Shown: piece after piece, positions 59,401 through 64,000 of the stretch
Numbering within the stretch: position 1 is the stretch's first letter
Layout: every line of letters starts with the position of its first letter
Assembly (NCBI GenBank): GCA_026225945.1
Contig: JAMJFZ010001258.1
Coordinates: 10,206,001-10,270,000, forward strand
Origin: Cricetomys ansorgei
Lineage: Eukaryota > Chordata > Mammalia > Rodentia > Nesomyidae
DNA: 64,000 nt
Reading direction: 5' to 3'
Notes under the pieces: generated by a model
Told to the model about the DNA's origin: nothing
Seen by the model: only the letters and a program-made list of their open reading frames with translations
Database searches by the model: none
Position numbers and translations under genes: made by a program

Positions 59401-61451
59401 ATAAGTGGTACAAGTGCAGGCACACCATTGTTGTACTTGAGTTTGAACTGTAAGGAAAGTTTGTACTTAATGTACATGTACTTAATGTACATGAATACAT
59501 TATTCAATCTCAAAAGTAAGTATATCAGCCATTATGTGGTGGGTCAACCTCCAAACTGTAAAATTGGTGAAACCATTTCTTTTAGCACCATAGAGATGAA
59601 AGGCTCATATTAAAGTAGGCTCCATGTTCTTGAAGATGCATTTGCAACTTTACAATTGGAAATCTTCTATCCCCTTAAAATTATTTTAATCTTGTGCTCA
59701 GATCAAAATTGGAGGTGCAACTTGATAGATGCTATAACTATCATTTAATGACCCACAGGGAAGGTCTGATTTATTATGTAAATAAGGAGGTAGGATTACA
59801 TATTCAGTTTAATTGTGTAGAATTTCTTTGTTTTATGGAATGTTCAAGCCCTTGTTTTATGGAATGAATATTCTGGATACTTTTGTTGTGTTATATTACA
59901 AGGTTTCAGAACTGACTTATACATTTGCTTGCTAAATTTTAGGAGATAGTTCAATGTTAATTGAATTTTACAATAGTGAGAAAATTATCCAAAGCTTTTA
60001 TCTACTTAGGTTAAGTGAAAGATGATTTAATCTATTATGGACTGTAAAACCTATTGATTACTTGAGTTGATTACTAAAGCCTCACAGCCTGAGAATCTTG
60101 CTGGCTGATATGAAACCTCCTTCAACTACAATGCATTATTGAAGAATGACTTTGCAATACTTCAGCATCAGAGGCAAGTACTGCTCTCTCAAGGAACACG
60201 GGGAGATAATTCACGCAGGCAAATGTTCTACACTCAGGTCACAGACAGGTCTCTGGCAGCTGTTTGCCATCTCACTCCAGTGTCAAAACTTGCATCCCTT
60301 ATCTAAAAATCTGCCCTGAATGGGAAGATTGTCAATGCACAGTTTTTTTCTAGCTTTTCTTTTGTCAGACTCCAAATACTGCCTTTAAGCAAAATGATCT
60401 CTATTTAAGGTTAGAAAAATGACCTTTCTTTCTATAAGGACCAATACACAGGCTAGAAAATCATCAATGGGAAAATTATGAACATGGCAGACATAGCTAG
60501 GTCTGGGTTTCTGTGAGCTCTGTGAAGAATTACAAGTGAATTTATATTCTTTCACAGAACTTTTAGATAGTGGGCATCACATTTGCTTTATAGACAGGAA
60601 ACCTTCAGAGGATTTCAGTATGTTTTCCCAAGACACACAGCTGAGAAACTGCAGGGCTCTGATTCAAAACTGGTTCTGTTTTTCATGTACTTGTTTTCTA
60701 GACTCTGAGGCATGATTTCTGAAAATTGTAAAAGTCACATTATAAATAGGAAACGACTATAAGATCAATAAGAAATGTATTTATTCACCGTTAAGATACC
60801 AATGTACTGTTAGTTTAGACAATTTGATAAATGGCTTTTAGTTAATGTCACAAATCAGATCAGCAATGGAAACTTAGAAAAGACTGACGCATTTGCGGCG
60901 TTTACTTAATATCCAAACTCAGCCAGCTTCCTCCAGCTTTCCTTGTTTCCTTACACAATGAGAGTCTGATAAATTATTTCAGGAAAGAAATTTTGGAACT
61001 CTTTTTTTTTTTTTGGTTAGGAGTCAACATAGAAATGTACAAGTTTCACACAAAGTGAGAAGTTCTAAGAATATTGTGATGCATGAAGCTAGGCAACACC
61101 AAGATTAACTGACGATCTTAAATTTAAGATGACCATCTGCCTTCTAGAATGCTGAGCCCGTCTCTGAAAACCCTTCATTACTGAAATAATAGTACTTCAG
61201 AGTGCTGAGCAAATTTTGTTTACTTGATTGCTGAATCTTAAATAGCTTTCGGTGCTTCAGGGCCTTTTCTAAAATAAAGTCCCACAATATTTTGAAACAA
61301 TTCTGACTAATTTCCGTATGTAACTTCTGCTAAGACCATTTTTTAATTCTTTAAGACAATTGAATAAAAACAAAATTTGCTTTGAAAAAATTTATCTATT
61401 ACTATTATTTTAGTTTCACCTGAAGTTTTGTTTGTTTATTTGTTTGGTTGA
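56433..61451. other. 5 kb repeat-poor stretch, no gene seen
   Basis: Apart from short homopolymers (57487-57493, 61002-61014) I see no SINE, LTR or gene. Open frames up to 91 codons (58424-58699) show nothing recognisable. The low SINE content could reflect constraint or chance. Confidence 0.45.
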
Positions 61452-61596
61452 TTTTTTTTTTTTTTTGTGAGACAGGGTTTTTCTGTTGTAACTCTGGCTG
61501 TCCTACAACTCACTCTGCAGACCTGGAACCCACAGAGCTTCACCTGCCTCTGCCCCCCAAGTCTGGAATTAAAGGCATGCACCATCACAGCCTAGC
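61452..61596 (-). mobile_element. B1 SINE, reverse
   Basis: A T tract (61452-61466) followed by 'gtgagacagggtttttctgt', 'ctggctgtcctacaactcac' and 'ggaattaaaggcatgcacca' gives a clear reverse-strand B1. Confidence 0.95.
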
Positions 61597-62099
61597 TTCA
61601 CTTGAAGTTATAAATTCTATTTTACTCATGAGTTTCCATGAGGATAAAAGAAATACTTTGGAATGTATGACAGATTGCTGTCTGGTTCTGTAACTTAGAG
61701 AGAAGAAGATGATCAAAATTTACAAACACTCTTCACAGAGATAGAGGAGAGAAGAGGGTAGGGGAAGGATCAACCAAAGCTAAGAATGAAGGAGGAAGCC
61801 TTGCAGAAACTTATTCATGTTGACTGTACTAAAACAGCAATTAAAAGGAAAATTTAAATAGCGGAATCCTGGTGTGGAGTGCTCCTCTCAGGTGGTTAGT
61901 AAATGAAAATCCTGATACCAGGTATGGGGAAACCACTTAGAGTTGTTGGTCAGAGAGCTTCTAGACATCCTCAAAACCATGGAAGGCATTGCCATTGCTC
62001 TTGATTATTCATAAGAACTGGATTGCAACACCCAATTTTTTAAAGATACTACATAAGTGAGTTGTAAGATATAGTGAGATCAAGCTGAAACTGCCCTAG

Positions 62100-62690
62100 A
62101 ATTTTCTTCTTTGTTGGATAGCTTTCGGTGTACCAGGATGTGCAATGGCAAGATGCTGGAAGAGACAATTCATAATTCTTTCTGATCCCCATGAACTCCA
62201 CAAGTTACTTTAATGACGTACCTGCCAAGTCATGCTACCTGATTGTAAGAGTGGCATGATGTTATAGAGGTAACCAACCACTTTCTGTAGGAGGTAATTC
62301 ATCTCTGGTACCATAAACCTGGTCATGAGCCCCTGTGGCTAGGAAGGTCATAGTTTGTAGGAAGAACCTGCTACATTCGTTTGTTCAAAGGATGAAATTG
62401 CAAACTGGCTTTAATATACTTTTGTTTTACAAACATAGATGATTGCTGCACTAGGGTTTTGTCAGTGAAGCTTTCTTCTGCAGTTGGTGGAATCTCCACT
62501 GGTCAAGATGCTTGGAATAAGGGACTGTGTTGTACTGTGCTACCCTGTCACCAGTAAAGGATCAGGCTCCTCACCATGTCACCATTTCATTGGACTCAAG
62601 AAATTCTATTCTCCACCAAGACAGTTTAAAGTGCAAAGTTTAAACACGAGTTGGAGCATTGAGGTAGAAGAAAGGCGAGAGTAGAGGAAA
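62100..62690. mobile_element. Possible rodent interspersed repeat, unclassified
   Basis: The segment around 62430-62680 ('agatgattgctgcactaggg', 'gtgaagctttcttctgcagt', 'caccatttcattggactcaa') feels like a rodent repeat I have seen elsewhere. I cannot name it or set ends. Confidence 0.3.
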
Positions 62691-62898
62691 AGGCTGATTT
62701 GGGGAGAATGATGTCATTATCTTTACCATTATAGCCATTGACTAGGAACAATGTTCCAATAAAATTACTCCTCACTTATGCTCCTATAAGCAACCAGAAT
62801 TAAACTCAATAGGTCACAAAAAAATGACATGAAATTGGACAAGAAGCTTCATGGGAAGAATAGGAAGAGGAAATAAAATGAAAGACATTAATTAAACA

Positions 62899-62916
62899 TA
62901 CACACACACACACACT
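62899..62916. repeat. Short CA repeat
   Basis: Nine AC units. Confidence 0.9.
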
Positions 62917-63664
62917 TGTCAACAAATGGAAATATCCCTTTGGCTCTAAATTAAGCTCTCTCTCATACCTACATGCACAAGAACTATAAAATTGCTCTTG
63001 GTTGTTTTTTTTATAATCCTTCATACATTAATGTAGATTGACATGGCATATGTGCACTCCCCATTTATTCAAGGGAGAGAAAAAGGAAGAAAGTCTATTC
63101 AAAGATACCTCTTTATTATGAGACAGACATGGCAATGGTGGGTAAAATTACAAGGTAATTAGGTAGGAAGTTGACAAACAAGTACAACAAGGCTGTGTCC
63201 CACTTGTGTCAATTGTGTTTAATATAAGTGACATTCTATATTTTCAGCAAGCAAAGTTTCTAATCAAGGTACAAATAATCTAATTAACAGCTTTTGTCTG
63301 ACCCCTGGGATAACCTGTACTTTTGCTTAGGGAAATGAACAAGGCATGAGAGTCATCCTAGCCCTTATCAGGTAGTCCCTCTTCCTTCTTCCCAAACAAA
63401 GCCAATCACTGTTAGAAGAGCTCAAAAGTTGGTGCTTATACTTTGCAAGATGCATGTATTTAACAAATAAATTATGCCAGTATCTATACCAGGGAGGCAT
63501 ATCAGAAAATTATAAAACATGCTATGGACATATTTACAAATTTTGTGGCAGTTGTCAGCACAACCAGTTTGCAAAGAGTGACATATATGTCTGCACGTGC
63601 CTGAACACATGAACATGGAAGTTAGAGATCAACTTCAGGAATCTTCCTTATTTACTCTCCACCT

Positions 63665-63845
63665 TGTTGTTGAGACAGGATGATCTATGGAGTCTATATT
63701 GGCTGGCCAGCAAGATCCAAACCCCCATAGTATCAGGGATACAGATGCCTCAAGCTGGCTTCCTATGTGAGTTATGTGTATCCAAACTCAAATTTTCATG
63801 CCCTTTTGGCAGACATTTTTTCCAACTGAGCTATATCCCTAGGCC
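63665..63845 (-). mobile_element. B4 SINE, reverse, diverged
   Basis: 'gttgagacaggatgatctat', 'ggctggccagcaagatcc' and the end 'ccaactgagctatatcccta' match the reverse complement of B4. It is old. Confidence 0.65.
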
Positions 63846-64000
63846 CCTTTGTGAGTGGTTCTCAACTTGAGAACATATTCGAATAGCATGATGGGTTTTT
63901 AAGAGGGAAAGTGCTCAAGTTTTCATTTCAGATCAATTTGATAATATCCAGAGGCCAAACTCTCTTGACAGGTAATTCTAATATCCATCAAAATTGAGAC

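Noticed and set aside
1..64000. Bacterial-type systems such as CRISPR arrays, operons or phage genes
   Set aside because: No spaced direct repeats or dense coding. The window is vertebrate nuclear DNA with rodent SINEs and spliced exons.

Overview
The window is nuclear DNA from a muroid rodent. It carries B1, B2/B3, B4 and ID-type SINEs, L1 tails, MaLR LTRs, a hAT remnant of the URR1 type and many microsatellites. The species cannot be fixed from sequence alone. A cricetid such as a hamster, vole or deer mouse would fit, but that is only a guess.

One protein-coding gene is present: the 3' end of SORCS1, a VPS10-domain sorting receptor, on the + strand. Positions 1-12552 look like its last long intron. 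The transmembrane exon is 12553-12658. It is followed by a compact cluster that encodes at least three alternative cytoplasmic tails: 12779-12939 read through to a TGA at 12945-12947, 12779-12939 spliced to 14611-14675, and 12553-12658 spliced to 14339-14474. Codon phase allows only these joins. The 3' UTR probably runs to about 17997, downstream of an ATTAAA at 17976-17981.

The remaining 46 kb has no exon I can support and looks like a gene desert filled with repeats. The clearest elements belong to one small class II (ERVK-like) non-autonomous ERV family: copy A (659-2774, +), solo LTR C (11917-12245, -) and copy B (26068-28745, -). Each has LTRs of about 320-335 bp. Copies B and C have clear 6-bp target duplications, and copy A has a tRNA-Lys-type primer binding site. 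Copy B interrupted an older MaLR LTR and carries an internal tandem duplication. A short open frame in the ERV interior is kept across three repeat units, with length changes in multiples of three.

Other items are a decayed ferritin heavy chain retropseudogene (43340-43933, -), a roughly 390-bp pyrimidine tract that may be an expanded B4 tail (43934-44320), an MLT1-like LTR holding a long CAGA/GA tract (38765-39285), and a dated series of nested or precisely bounded insertions. Most other short open frames are repeat-derived or chance.
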